NCBI GenBank assembly: GCA_966211455.1
Contig: CBIHNI010000017.1
Coordinates: 41,167 to 105,166, forward strand
Direction of reading: 5' to 3'
From: 21-14-0-10-47-8 sp966211455
Lineage (GTDB): Bacteria; Bdellovibrionota; Bdellovibrionia; Bdellovibrionales; Bdellovibrionaceae
DNA length: 64,000 nucleotides
The position numbers were made by a program, and so were the translations under genes. This document shows, in pieces, positions 8,138 to 17,485 of this stretch (position 1 is its first letter; every line of letters starts with the position of its first letter). The notes under the pieces were generated by a model, which saw nothing but the letters and a program-made list of their open reading frames with translations, was not told where the DNA came from and did not search any database.

Positions 8138-10234
8138 ATGAGATTTTTCATCACTGGAGCTCTGTTGGCCGTCGGTGCCATCGCGCAAGCAGGAAGCGCT
8201 CTGCACTTTCACAATGGAACCATCAATCCGAAAGCGGTCGACGCGGTCAACGTGACCTTCGATCATCTCACGGATGACTATGTTCTGCAGTTTAAAAATG
8301 CGATCACCGAAGCTGATAAAAAAGCTTTGAAAGCGCAAGGCATTTCGGTTTTCCGATATGTGCCGGATGACGCTTTGATCGTGCGCGGAACCGCTTTGCA
8401 ACTTTCAAACTTTGCCAAAGCCGGAAAAGTGAACGCCTTCATTCCATTCAAAGGTGCCATGAAGCTCTCTTCATCTCTACCGGTGCTCAGCGTGTTTTCT
8501 CGCATTCGCTCGATCAACGCATCGATTGCGACATTCACAGCTGACGATGCTCGTCGCGTGCTGAACTTCTTGCAATCGCAAGATTCGGATCTGGTGGTGC
8601 TGGATCAAACCGGAAATTCGCTTTCCGTTCGCATGCAGCAATCTTTGCTGGCGCCTTTGGCTGACATGCCAGGTGTCGAATTCGTGCAAGAGACTTCAAA
8701 GTTTGAACCTTTGCATATCACTTTGGATGAATCGCAAAACAATGCCGAAACAATGGCCGGTGATTACACTGATCTGAACGGCTATGAAACAGGAACCAAG
8801 GTCATGAATCTGGATGCCATCTGGGCGCAAGGTTTCCATGGTCAGGGGCAAATCGTCGGCATGGCAGACACGGGTCTGGACACCGGTGTGGCGGCGACGC
8901 TCGCTCCGGATTTTAACGGAGCCGTTCAAAAAGGACTCGGTTTCGGAATCGGTGCGAAAGGTGGTTGGGAAGATCCAATGGGTCACGGGACTCACGTTGC
9001 GGGATCTGTCTTGGGTCGCGGAACGGCGTCGGGTGGTGCTTTGAAAGGTGCCGCGTACGAAGCAAAAATCGTGGCGGAAGGCATGTGGTCTCCGATCATC
9101 AGCAACCTGACCGTGCCACCCAAATTGGCGCAGCTTTTCCAAGGCGCTTATGATGAAGGGGCTCGCATTCACACGAACTCTTGGGGTTCGGGCCGAGAGG
9201 ATCAATTCGGCGCTTACGATGCGATGGCTCAGCAGGTGGATCAATTTATGTGGGATCACCCGGATATGTTGATTTTGTTCGCGGCCGGAAACTCGGGCAC
9301 GGATAAAAACAAAGACGGTCGTATCGATGCCAACTCGATCGGTTCCCCTGGAACCGCGAAGAACGCTTTGACTGTCGGCGCTTCTGAAAATTTGCTCGCA
9401 GTCGGCGGGATCCAAAAGCAGGTGAAAGAGCTTCGCAATGCGGATCAATCATGGCCGGCCGAGCCGATCTGGAGCTCGAAAGTTTCAGACGACATCAACG
9501 GCATGGCGATGTTCAGTTCGCGCGGTCCAACAAAAGATGGTCGCTTGAAGCCTGAAATCGTGGCTCCGGGCACGAACATCTTGTCAACTCGCTCGCACCA
9601 TCCAAAAGCAGAGCCGCTTTGGGGTGAATACAATAAAGATTACGTCTATTCTGGTGGCACATCGATGTCGACTCCTCTGACGGCAGGGGCGGCTGCGGTC
9701 ACCCGCGAAGTGCTGGTTGAAAAATTCAAGATCGCAAATCCATCGGCGGCTTTGGTGAAGGCGACCTTGCTTCACACGGCGACCGATATGTTCCCAGGTC
9801 AATACGGCGGGGGCGCGACTCAAGAATTTCAAACTCGTCGTCCAAATTCGGATGAAGGCTATGGCCGCGTGGATATGGCTAAATTGGCGGGCTTAACGGC
9901 TGAGACTCATTTCGTGGAAGCGGAAGTGGCTCAAGCGGAAGAGTCGAATTTGACAGTCCAAGTCAAAAACGGTCAGCTTTTGGTGAACCTGGTTTACACG
10001 GATGCTCCGGGAACTCCGGCTGCGGGCCCAGCTTTGGTGAACAATTTGGATCTATCTGTGACGGATGCTTCAGGCAAAGTGGTGTTTGCGTCAACGGATG
10101 CAATCAACAACAACGAAGTGGCCGAACTTTCTGGTTTGGCAAATGGCACTTACCAAATCAGCGTCAAAGGAACGAAAGTTCCAATGGGTAAGAATGGAAA
10201 ACAGCCATTTGCACTTGTTTACACGGCTCTTTAA
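8138..10234 (+). CDS. Exported subtilisin-family serine protease
   Basis: A secreted S8 endopeptidase. The start at 8138 is chosen because a strong ribosome site (ggagggg) precedes it and the next residues (MRFFITGALLAVGAIAQAG) form a signal peptide; the frame is open further upstream. A propeptide-like region (to about residue 200) is followed by the catalytic domain. The triad is Asp244 (MADTGLDT), His283 (GHGTHVAG) and Ser509 (GGTSMSTP). An oxyanion-type Asn is in AAGNSGT. The C-terminal ~130 residues are beta-rich (LLVNLVYTDAPGTP), like the P-domain-like modules of predatory-bacterial subtilases. It stands alone with its own terminator. Likely role: degradation of prey or environmental protein. 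Confidence 0.92.
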   Translation: MRFFITGALLAVGAIAQAGSALHFHNGTINPKAVDAVNVTFDHLTDDYVLQFKNAITEADKKALKAQGISVFRYVPDDALIVRGTALQLSNFAKAGKVNAFIPFKGAMKLSSSLPVLSVFSRIRSINASIATFTADDARRVLNFLQSQDSDLVVLDQTGNSLSVRMQQSLLAPLADMPGVEFVQETSKFEPLHITLDESQNNAETMAGDYTDLNGYETGTKVMNLDAIWAQGFHGQGQIVGMADTGLDTGVAATLAPDFNGAVQKGLGFGIGAKGGWEDPMGHGTHVAGSVLGRGTASGGALKGAAYEAKIVAEGMWSPIISNLTVPPKLAQLFQGAYDEGARIHTNSWGSGREDQFGAYDAMAQQVDQFMWDHPDMLILFAAGNSGTDKNKDGRIDANSIGSPGTAKNALTVGASENLLAVGGIQKQVKELRNADQSWPAEPIWSSKVSDDINGMAMFSSRGPTKDGRLKPEIVAPGTNILSTRSHHPKAEPLWGEYNKDYVYSGGTSMSTPLTAGAAAVTREVLVEKFKIANPSAALVKATLLHTATDMFPGQYGGGATQEFQTRRPNSDEGYGRVDMAKLAGLTAETHFVEAEVAQAEESNLTVQVKNGQLLVNLVYTDAPGTPAAGPALVNNLDLSVTDASGKVVFASTDAINNNEVAELSGLANGTYQISVKGTKVPMGKNGKQPFALVYTAL

Positions 10235-10265
10235 TCCCAATCTCTAAACAATTGAAATGACTTCG

Positions 10266-10300
10266 AAACGGGTCTCAGTGATGAGGCCCGTTTTTCTTTT
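10266..10300 (+). terminator. Rho-independent terminator after the subtilase
   Basis: The stem AAACGGGTCTCA / TGAGGCCCGTTT (one G-U pair) with a GTGA loop is followed by TTCTTTT. Confidence 0.85.
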
Positions 10301-10329
10301 GAAAACTTTCCTAACGGGTTGCGAAGGGT

Positions 10330-10358
10330 TTGATAACTTGTGTCAAATCGGCTATAAA
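10330..10358 (+). promoter_or_regulatory. Promoter for carD
   Basis: TTGATA (10330-10335), a 17-base spacer and TATAAA (10353-10358) form a good sigma-70-type promoter. It implies a leader of roughly 80 bases before the carD start. Confidence 0.6.
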
Positions 10359-10445
10359 TACCTCGGCTCAAAAATCGTCTGACGTGGATGTTGTGGGGTT
10401 CTGTCGTTCGAATCAGATGGTCGATGAGGCTCGGAGGTTGATCGC

Positions 10446-10967
10446 GTGGCTGAAAACAAAGCGCAATCAGGTACAGTTCAAGGTTTCAAGGTCGGTGACC
10501 ATGCAGTTTACCCAGGCCACGGCGTGGGTAAGGTGATCGCGGTCGAGGTCAAAGAAATCATGGGCACAAAGCTTGAGTTCTACTCGGTCCAAATCCTGGA
10601 GACCGGGCTCAAGATCATGGTCCCAAAGACCAGCGTGAACCAAGTCGGTCTTCGTCCGATCATTTCGGAAGAAGAAGCCAGCAAGGTGATCGCCATCCTG
10701 AAAATCAAAGACGTTAAAATCGACACTCAGACATGGAATCGCCGTTATCGCGAATACATGGAAAAAATCAAAACCGGTTCGGTTTATGAAATTGCTGAAG
10801 TTCTGCGCGATTTGTTCCTGCTGAAAGCGGATAAAGAGCTTTCTTTCGGTGAGCGCAAGATGCTCGACAATGCTCGCGGTCTTTTGATGAAAGAGCTCAC
10901 CTTGGCGGTGAAAAACGAAGCTCTGACTCAGGAAGAAGAAGTCCGCCAGATTTTCGGTTTGGCCTAA
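10446..10967 (+). CDS. carD: CarD-family transcription regulator
   Basis: CarD/CdnL proteins bind the RNA polymerase beta subunit and stabilise open promoter complexes. The 173-residue length fits. The N-terminal RNAP-interaction domain is clear (FKVGDHAVYPGHGVGKV near residues 14-30, then LEFYSVQILE and KIMVPK). The helical C-terminal DNA-binding domain (about 80-170) includes SVYEIAEVLRDL and FGERKMLDNAR. The GTG start is preceded by cggagg at a suitable distance. It is monocistronic, between its own promoter and a strong terminator. Confidence 0.93.
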   Translation: MAENKAQSGTVQGFKVGDHAVYPGHGVGKVIAVEVKEIMGTKLEFYSVQILETGLKIMVPKTSVNQVGLRPIISEEEASKVIAILKIKDVKIDTQTWNRRYREYMEKIKTGSVYEIAEVLRDLFLLKADKELSFGERKMLDNARGLLMKELTLAVKNEALTQEEEVRQIFGLA

Positions 10968-10994
10968 CAGTTCTAAATTCAATTTGTGATTCTG

Positions 10995-11028
10995 AAAAGG
11001 CCTGGGTAACCCCCGGGCCTTTTGTTTT
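10995..11028 (+). terminator. Terminator after carD
   Basis: The stem AAAAGGCCTGGG pairs with CCCGGGCCTTTT (one wobble pair) and is followed by TGTTTTTC. Confidence 0.85.
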
Positions 11029-11058
11029 TCTGGGCTGGATTTTGAATCCTTTTTCGCT

Positions 11059-12198
11059 TTGCAGATCGAAGGGTCTTCAAAGCGAGTGTATGTGGATTTG
11101 GGCCAGGTAAAACGTCAATCTATTGAACATGGGGCTGCCTTTGGGCGGCGGTGTTTGCTTTTGGCGATGGCTCTGGCTTTTCTAGGGCTGGCACCGACTC
11201 AGGTCTTTGCGGCGGCTTTGGTCTGCCGAAAGGCGCAGCTTGCGGTTCTGCAGGCGCCTTTAAATAGCTTATTTGCCAACCGAGATGAATCTTTTGTCGA
11301 AGGTTATTCCGGCACCGTTCATATCCAAGAATTTTGGCAAACCCACAAGCGCTTTGGGTTTGTTCGAAGCTCGGATGGACGGGTGATTTTGGCGGCTCGA
11401 AACGAGACGCAGGTTCAGCAGATTATCAATGAATTGAGATCGAGCTCGGGTTTAAAAGATGCCAAAGCGCCTCGGGTCCAAGATTCTCCTTTGTCCGAGG
11501 GGGTTTCGGTGGATGTGACCGAGCTGATGGGCGGTTGGATTCGCGACAAATTGGATTTTCAGCCCGTGGCGAAGGGACCGAATTGCTGGAATTTCTGTCT
11601 GATGCATGCCGAAGTCGTCAGTTCCATGCGTTATTCTTCCGCCGAAGAGTTTCGTCATTGGTTGAGCGGACCGTTTAGCGAACCGATCCGAAACGTGCAT
11701 GATCTTCGACCTGGGGATATCTTTGCCTTGATGAAAGGGCCTGAAGATTTGCACGGAGCGATTTTTATTTCGCCGAATCTGGTGCTTTCAAAAAATGGAG
11801 CCAAGGCTCAGTACGGATATCGATTGATGGATATTCGTGAAATGCTGGGCAGCTATGCTTTGGCAACCGACATTCAGGCTTATCGTTTGAAAAGCTGGCA
11901 AGAAATTCAGCAGCGGTATCGGATTCAGCTCCCGGCCGCACTCAGTCTCCGCTGGAAAGAGGTGGATGCCTTGGAGCTTAAGTTTCATCGTTTTTTCTCG
12001 CGCGAGGCCAAAATGGATAAATTTCTGCTGCTCGAGGAGCTGGAGCTCTATGGGAAGAGTGTCGAGTTTCGAAGTATCTCAATTCGCATTCGTCAGCTTC
12101 AGTCCATTGCTGATCCTACGCCGCAAGAGGCCTTGATGCTTTATTTGTGGACAGGACTTTTTCTGCGGGCCGAGTCCCTGTTGCACTTCGGCCAGTAG
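11059..12198 (+). CDS. Exported protein with NlpC/P60-like cysteine-peptidase signature
   Basis: A signal-like segment (LLLAMALAFLGLAPTQVFAA) precedes a region with GPNCWNFCLMH (Cys176, counted from the TTG at 11059). About 55 residues later comes LRPGDIFALMKG and then LHGAIFIS (His232). A Cys in an N-C-W-N context, a GD(I/L) turn and an H-G-x-I-F-I strand are the pattern of papain-fold NlpC/P60/CHAP hydrolases, which cut peptidoglycan peptides. The assignment rests on motifs only. The C-terminal ~150 residues are helical and unrecognised. The start is uncertain: TTG 11059, GTG 11086, GTG 11092 and ATG 11167 are possible and none has a clear ribosome site. Confidence 0.65.
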   Translation: MQIEGSSKRVYVDLGQVKRQSIEHGAAFGRRCLLLAMALAFLGLAPTQVFAAALVCRKAQLAVLQAPLNSLFANRDESFVEGYSGTVHIQEFWQTHKRFGFVRSSDGRVILAARNETQVQQIINELRSSSGLKDAKAPRVQDSPLSEGVSVDVTELMGGWIRDKLDFQPVAKGPNCWNFCLMHAEVVSSMRYSSAEEFRHWLSGPFSEPIRNVHDLRPGDIFALMKGPEDLHGAIFISPNLVLSKNGAKAQYGYRLMDIREMLGSYALATDIQAYRLKSWQEIQQRYRIQLPAALSLRWKEVDALELKFHRFFSREAKMDKFLLLEELELYGKSVEFRSISIRIRQLQSIADPTPQEALMLYLWTGLFLRAESLLHFGQ

Positions 12199-12286
12199 GG
12201 CTTAAGAAGCGTCGCGACAGCCCTAAATCCCGTCCTCAAAACCACAGAATTTCGATAAACTAGCGGCTTTCCTGTCGGAGGCTTTC

Positions 12287-13762
12287 ATGTCCTTTCAAGA
12301 AGTGCGCGTTCGTTTTGCTCCCAGCCCAACTGGTTACCTGCATGTGGGCGGCGCTCGCACGGCTTTGTACAATTATCTTTTCGCCAAAAAACATGGCGGC
12401 AAATTCATTCTTCGCATTGAAGACACCGATCAGGCTCGTTCGACCGAAGCTTCGTTGAAGATGGTGATCGAAGATCTAGAGTGGCTGGGGCTTCGTTGGG
12501 ATGAGGGACCTGATCCTAAAACTTTGAAAGATATGGGCCCGCATGGACCTTACAAACAAAGCGAGCGTTTGAGCATTTACAAAAAAATCGCCGACGAGCT
12601 GATCGCGGGTGGCAAGGCGTATTACTGCTTTATGACCGATGAAGAGATGGAAGCTCAGCGCGAGAAAATGAAAGCGCAGGGCTATGCTCAACCACATGTC
12701 GAAAGCCCTTATGAAAATATGCCGACGGCGCAAGCGCTTGAAAAAATCAAAGCCGGTGAAAAAGCGGTGGTGCGATTTAAAACTCGGCATTTGAAAAAAG
12801 ATTATGTGTTTAAAGATTCGATTCGTGGCGAGATCAAGTTTCCATCCGACATGGTCGGAGACTTTGTGCTTCTGCGTTCGGACGGCATGCCGGTTTATAA
12901 CTTTTGCTGTGTGGTTGATGACCATTTGATGAAGATCTCGCACGTGCTTCGTGCGGAAGAGCATCTGCCAAATACACTCCGCCAGATGATGATTTACGAA
13001 GCGATGAGCTGGACAACGCCAGAATTTGGGCATCTGTCTTTGATTTTGGATGAAGATCGCCAAAAGCTTTCCAAGCGAAAAGGGGCGACCAGCTGTCACG
13101 AGTTTAAAATGGAAGGCTATTTGCCAGAAGCGCTTTTAAATTTTGTGGCACTTCTGGGGTGGTCGCATGCCAATGGCAAAGAGATTTTGACCTTGGACGA
13201 GATGATTTCGGGCTTTGATTTGGCTCGCACAAACCCAGCGGGTGCCGTGTTTGATGCGGTGAAATTAAAGTGGATGAATGCGCAGTATCTGCGAGCGCTG
13301 CCAAATCTGGAAATCTGGAAGATGATCGAGCCTTTCTTGGCTAAGGAAAATTTTGGGCTTCCGACGGATAGCAAATGGCGCGAGCAAAGTGTGCAGACAT
13401 TTAAGTCTTATATGGAAACTTTGGCTGATAGCGTGAACCTGTATAAGCCGCTGTCGGATTCGATGTATCAGATTCTGCCGGAAGCTTCGGAAGTCTTCAC
13501 CTGGGAGCCGACACGTGCGGTTTTAATGGCGTGGAAAGAATTGATCGCGGCCGAGCCTGAAGAATACATGACAGAAGAGCGCTTTAATAAAGTGCAAGAT
13601 CTGGTGAAAGAAAAAACGGGCGCCAAAGGTAAGAATCTCTTTCAGCCGATCCGGGTGGCGGTCATTGGTCAGCCGCATGGGGCGGAGTTGAAAATTTTGG
13701 TGCCATTGATGTCGAAAACGTCTTTGCTCAAGCGGGCCGAGATGTGCTTAGGAAAATTTTAA
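12287..13762 (+). CDS. gltX: Glutamyl-tRNA synthetase
   Basis: Charges tRNA-Glu (and, in organisms lacking GlnRS, also tRNA-Gln for amidation). 491 residues, class I. The HIGH-type motif is in FAPSPTGYLHVGGARTALYN (about residues 11-30), the KMSKS-type motif is KLSKRKGATS (about 260-269), and a C-terminal anticodon-binding helical domain follows. The ribosome site tcggagg precedes the ATG. cysS begins one base after the stop, so the two are an operon. Confidence 0.97.
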   Translation: MSFQEVRVRFAPSPTGYLHVGGARTALYNYLFAKKHGGKFILRIEDTDQARSTEASLKMVIEDLEWLGLRWDEGPDPKTLKDMGPHGPYKQSERLSIYKKIADELIAGGKAYYCFMTDEEMEAQREKMKAQGYAQPHVESPYENMPTAQALEKIKAGEKAVVRFKTRHLKKDYVFKDSIRGEIKFPSDMVGDFVLLRSDGMPVYNFCCVVDDHLMKISHVLRAEEHLPNTLRQMMIYEAMSWTTPEFGHLSLILDEDRQKLSKRKGATSCHEFKMEGYLPEALLNFVALLGWSHANGKEILTLDEMISGFDLARTNPAGAVFDAVKLKWMNAQYLRALPNLEIWKMIEPFLAKENFGLPTDSKWREQSVQTFKSYMETLADSVNLYKPLSDSMYQILPEASEVFTWEPTRAVLMAWKELIAAEPEEYMTEERFNKVQDLVKEKTGAKGKNLFQPIRVAVIGQPHGAELKILVPLMSKTSLLKRAEMCLGKF

Positions 13763-13763
13763 A

Positions 13764-15212
13764 ATGAGTCTTGTCGTTTACAATACGGAAAGCCGTCAAA
13801 AAGAACAGTTTCAACCTTACGATCCGAAGCATGTGAAGATGTACTGCTGCGGACCGACGGTTTACGGCCTTTTGCACGTGGGAAATTTTCGGGGTGCGAT
13901 CTTCTACAATCTGGTTCGCAATTGGCTGGAAGAATCCGGCTACAAGGTGACTTACGTTTACAACTACACTGATGTGGACGATAAGATTATCGATCGCGCC
14001 AATAAAGAGGGGAAACCTTCGTCGGAAATTTCTGAGACTTATATCAAAGAATTCGAAACGGATTTTGGCCGCTTGAAACTTCGCAAGCATGACTCGAACC
14101 CACGCGTGACCGATCATATGCAGCCGATCATCGAAATGGTCGGGCAACTGATCGAAAACAAAAAAGCCTACGATGTGAATGGCGAAGTTCTGTATTCGAT
14201 CAAAGCTTTTGATGGTTACGGAAAATTATCAAATCGCAATCCGGACGATTTGAAGGTCGGTGTGCGTGTCGAACTGGGCTCGCAGAAAAAAGATCCTTTG
14301 GATTTTGCTTTGTGGAAACCAGCCAAACCGAACGAGCCTTCTTGGCCATCGCCGTGGGGGCCGGGGCGTCCGGGCTGGCATATCGAATGCTCGGCCATGG
14401 CAAAGACTATTCTTGGCGAGCAGATCGATATTCATGGTGGCGGGATGGATTTGATTTTCCCGCATCATGAAAATGAGATCGCACAAAGTGAAGGCTGCAG
14501 CGGCAAACATTACGTCAAGTACTGGATGCACAACAATATGATCAACTTTTCGGGCGCGAAGATGAGCAAATCTTTAGGCAACATCAAAACGGCGCGCTCG
14601 TTTATGGATGATTTCAATCCCGAGATTTTGAAATACATGATGCTTTCTGTGCATTACCGATCGATTTCAGATTTTGGCGAGCATGGCATCGAGCAAGCCA
14701 TTCATGGGCTCGCGCGGATTTATTCGGCCCTGTCGACGGCGGATTCTTTGAAAAATGGCGAGACCAAGCCAGAAGCAAGCTTCGAGAAAATCACGTCAGA
14801 GGCTTGGACAAAGATTACCGAAGCGTTGAATGATGATTTCAATACGCCAGAAGCTTTTGCGCGCGTGTTTGAGGTGGTTCGAGCTTTCAATTCGCAGGTG
14901 AAGCGTGGGATGAAAGTGAACCCTGCGATCAGTGGCAAAGCTGTCGCTTTACAGAATTTTATTTTGAGATTTGGCAAGCTTTTGTCCCTGTTCGAAGAGC
15001 CAGCACAGGAATTTCTGGTCACCTTGGATGATATGCTGTTAAAGAAGAAAGGTTTGGCGCGGGCTCAGATCGATCAGCTGGTACAGGATCGCTCGGCGGC
15101 TCGTGCCGCGAAGGACTTTAAAAAGTCCGATGAACTTCGAGATCAATTGGTGCAAATGGGAATCGCGGTCAGTGATTCGGCTTCGGGTTCAGATTGGGAA
15201 GTAGCCAAGTAG
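13764..15212 (+). CDS. cysS: Cysteinyl-tRNA synthetase
   Basis: 482 residues. Charges tRNA-Cys. The zinc-site Cys and HIGH-type motif lie in CCGPTVYGLLHVGNFRGA (near residues 28-46). Further zinc ligands are in WHIECSAM and FPHHENEIAQSE. The KMSKS motif is in GAKMSKSLGN near residue 265. A helical anticodon-binding C-terminus follows. It is coupled tightly to gltX. The single tRNA-Cys in the window is at 31707-31780. Confidence 0.97.
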   Translation: MSLVVYNTESRQKEQFQPYDPKHVKMYCCGPTVYGLLHVGNFRGAIFYNLVRNWLEESGYKVTYVYNYTDVDDKIIDRANKEGKPSSEISETYIKEFETDFGRLKLRKHDSNPRVTDHMQPIIEMVGQLIENKKAYDVNGEVLYSIKAFDGYGKLSNRNPDDLKVGVRVELGSQKKDPLDFALWKPAKPNEPSWPSPWGPGRPGWHIECSAMAKTILGEQIDIHGGGMDLIFPHHENEIAQSEGCSGKHYVKYWMHNNMINFSGAKMSKSLGNIKTARSFMDDFNPEILKYMMLSVHYRSISDFGEHGIEQAIHGLARIYSALSTADSLKNGETKPEASFEKITSEAWTKITEALNDDFNTPEAFARVFEVVRAFNSQVKRGMKVNPAISGKAVALQNFILRFGKLLSLFEEPAQEFLVTLDDMLLKKKGLARAQIDQLVQDRSAARAAKDFKKSDELRDQLVQMGIAVSDSASGSDWEVAK

Positions 15213-15213
15213 G

Positions 15214-15329
15214 CAAACTTTAAAATTTGGCTCTATCCTGCGTTGCTTCGTCGTCGGCGTACGAGGCGTACGCCTGGCCGGCCGCGCTTTCCTCCTCGCG
15301 CCTTGTTTAGATCCAAATTTTAAAGTTTG
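15214..15329. repeat. Long inverted repeat between cysS and uvrB
   Basis: Perfect 17-bp arms (15214-15230 and 15313-15329, CAAACTTTAAAATTTGG and its complement), extended by TCTA/TAGA after one mismatch, enclose about 80 bases. Inside is a second perfect hairpin, GGCGTACG (15256-15263) / CGTACGCC (15267-15274), holding the GCGTACGC octamer also seen near 3190 and 3245. It starts two bases after the cysS stop and ends about 30 bases before uvrB. Confidence 0.75.
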
Positions 15330-15360
15330 GATGAAAGTTTGACGGAAGAAAGTGGGATCA

Positions 15361-17463
15361 ATGGCTCAGCAGCAGCAGAAAAAATTGTTTAAGCTTGTTT
15401 CTGATTTTAAACCTTCGGGCGATCAGCCGAAGGCGATTTCAGAGATTGTTTCTAATTTTAAAAATAAGATCAATCACCAGACTCTTTTAGGTGTGACCGG
15501 GTCGGGGAAGACCTTCACCATGGCGCACACGATTGCGCAGCTCAATGAGCCGGCCTTGGTGCTTGCACCCAATAAAACGCTGGCGGCTCAATTGTACTTG
15601 GAATTTAAAGAGCTCTTTCCGCACAATGCGGTCGAATACTTTGTTTCGTATTACGATTATTATCAGCCTGAAGCTTATATTCCGACGACCGATACTTTTA
15701 TCGAAAAGGATTCGGCGATCAACGAGCAGATCGATCGTATGCGCCACTCGGCGACACGTTCGCTGTTTGATCGCAAAGATGTGATCATTGTCAGCTCTGT
15801 TTCGTGTATTTACGGTCTGGGAAGTCCCGAGGCTTACTCGGGGATGATGATTCATTTGATTAACAATACAGAAATGAAGCGCGATCATTTGCTGCGTGAA
15901 TTGGTGCGTATTCAGTACACGCGAAACAATGTCGACTTTCACCGTGGAACTGTGCGCGTGCGGGGAGATGTGGTCGAGATTTTCCCGCCTTACGAAGAAG
16001 AGCGCGCCATCCGCGTTGAATTCTTTGGCGATTACGTTGAAAAGCTTGCCTGGATTGATCCATTAACCGGCGAGGTGCTGGAAGAAATGGATCAGATCGG
16101 TGTGTATCCGGGATCGCACTATGCAACAGGTGACGACAATATCAAACGCGCGATTGGGACCATTCGTGATGAGCTTCGTGAAAGACTGCAGTCATTTCAA
16201 AAAGACATGAAGTTTCTAGAAGCGCAGCGAATCGAGCAGCGCACTTTGTACGATATCGAGATGATGGAGCAGATGGGATTTTGCTCAGGCATCGAAAATT
16301 ATTCAAGACATCTGACCGGACGTGGACCGGGCGAGCCGCCTCCGACATTATTAGAATACTTCCCGAAAAATTTTATCACCTTTATCGACGAATCCCACGT
16401 CACCGTTCCGCAAATCGGTGGGATGTACCGTGGGGACCGGGCGCGTAAGATGACTTTGGTGGATCACGGCTTTCGATTGCCATCGGCGCTGGACAACCGC
16501 CCTTTGAATTTTCAAGAGTTTGAAGCTTTCATGGACAAAGTCGTTTATGTCTCGGCGACCCCAGGTCCTTATGAGCTGCAGAAATCCGAAGGAATGATTG
16601 TCGAGCAGATCATCCGCCCGACGGGTTTGATTGATCCGCAGACCGAAGTGCGGCCGGTCAAGTTTCAGGTCGATGATTTGCTAACCGAAATCCGCGATCG
16701 CGTGAAGAAAAAAGAGCGCGTGCTGATCACCACCTTAACCAAAAGAAGCGCTGAGGATCTGACCGAGTACTATGAATCCTTGGGTGTGAAGGTGAAGTAC
16801 CTGCACAGTGATATCGATACGGTCGAGCGCATGGAGATCTTACGCGATCTGCGTTTGGGTGTGTTTGATGTTTTGATCGGGATCAATCTTTTGCGAGAAG
16901 GTCTGGATATCCCCGAGGTGTCATTGGTGGCGATCACGGATGCGGATAAAGAAGGCTTTTTGCGATCTGAGAGATCTTTGATTCAGACCATCGGGCGGGC
17001 GGCGCGAAACTTGAACGGGCGTGTTATTTTGTATGCTGACAAGATCACAGATTCGATGAGCCGCGCTTTGGGTGAGACCGAGCGTCGTCGCAATATCCAA
17101 AGCGCTTTTAACGTGAAAAACGGTATCACGCCGGCCGGTGTGCAGAAGAAAATCCGTGAAGGCCTAGGTGATCTATTTGATGGAAACCCTGCAGCGCGCA
17201 TTGGACAAGAGCCGAAAAAAGCGGTCAACTTGTTTGAGAAGTACGCAGGTCAGCCGGGCGCTTTGGCGAAAGAGATCGAAACTTTGCGCAAGAAGATGAA
17301 AAAGGCCTCGGACAATTTGGACTTTGAAGAAGCGGCGAAAATCCGCGACGAAGTCAAACGCCTGCAGATCTTGGAATTGAATATCCGCCCTGGTGGCAGC
17401 ATCGAGAAAGAATCCGACGATGTCATCGAGGGAAAAGTGATCCCGTTCAAACAGCCTTCCTAA
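15361..17463 (+). CDS. uvrB: UvrABC excinuclease subunit B
   Basis: Damage-recognition helicase of nucleotide excision repair; loads with UvrA and recruits UvrC. About 700 residues. Walker A (GVTGSGKT) is near the N-terminus, then the beta-hairpin region YYDYYQPEAYIP, helicase motifs including DESHVTVPQ and ATPGPYE, RAARN near IQTIGRAARN, and a C-terminal UVR motif (DNLDFEEAAKIRDEVKRL) that contacts UvrC. The ATG at 15361 is preferred to the in-frame GTG at 15352; the purine-rich ggaagaaag lies upstream. uvrC is nearby at 19028, separated by two exported-protein genes. Confidence 0.97.
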   Translation: MAQQQQKKLFKLVSDFKPSGDQPKAISEIVSNFKNKINHQTLLGVTGSGKTFTMAHTIAQLNEPALVLAPNKTLAAQLYLEFKELFPHNAVEYFVSYYDYYQPEAYIPTTDTFIEKDSAINEQIDRMRHSATRSLFDRKDVIIVSSVSCIYGLGSPEAYSGMMIHLINNTEMKRDHLLRELVRIQYTRNNVDFHRGTVRVRGDVVEIFPPYEEERAIRVEFFGDYVEKLAWIDPLTGEVLEEMDQIGVYPGSHYATGDDNIKRAIGTIRDELRERLQSFQKDMKFLEAQRIEQRTLYDIEMMEQMGFCSGIENYSRHLTGRGPGEPPPTLLEYFPKNFITFIDESHVTVPQIGGMYRGDRARKMTLVDHGFRLPSALDNRPLNFQEFEAFMDKVVYVSATPGPYELQKSEGMIVEQIIRPTGLIDPQTEVRPVKFQVDDLLTEIRDRVKKKERVLITTLTKRSAEDLTEYYESLGVKVKYLHSDIDTVERMEILRDLRLGVFDVLIGINLLREGLDIPEVSLVAITDADKEGFLRSERSLIQTIGRAARNLNGRVILYADKITDSMSRALGETERRRNIQSAFNVKNGITPAGVQKKIREGLGDLFDGNPAARIGQEPKKAVNLFEKYAGQPGALAKEIETLRKKMKKASDNLDFEEAAKIRDEVKRLQILELNIRPGGSIEKESDDVIEGKVIPFKQPS

Positions 17464-17485
17464 GATAGGAAGAAAGGTTGGCCCT

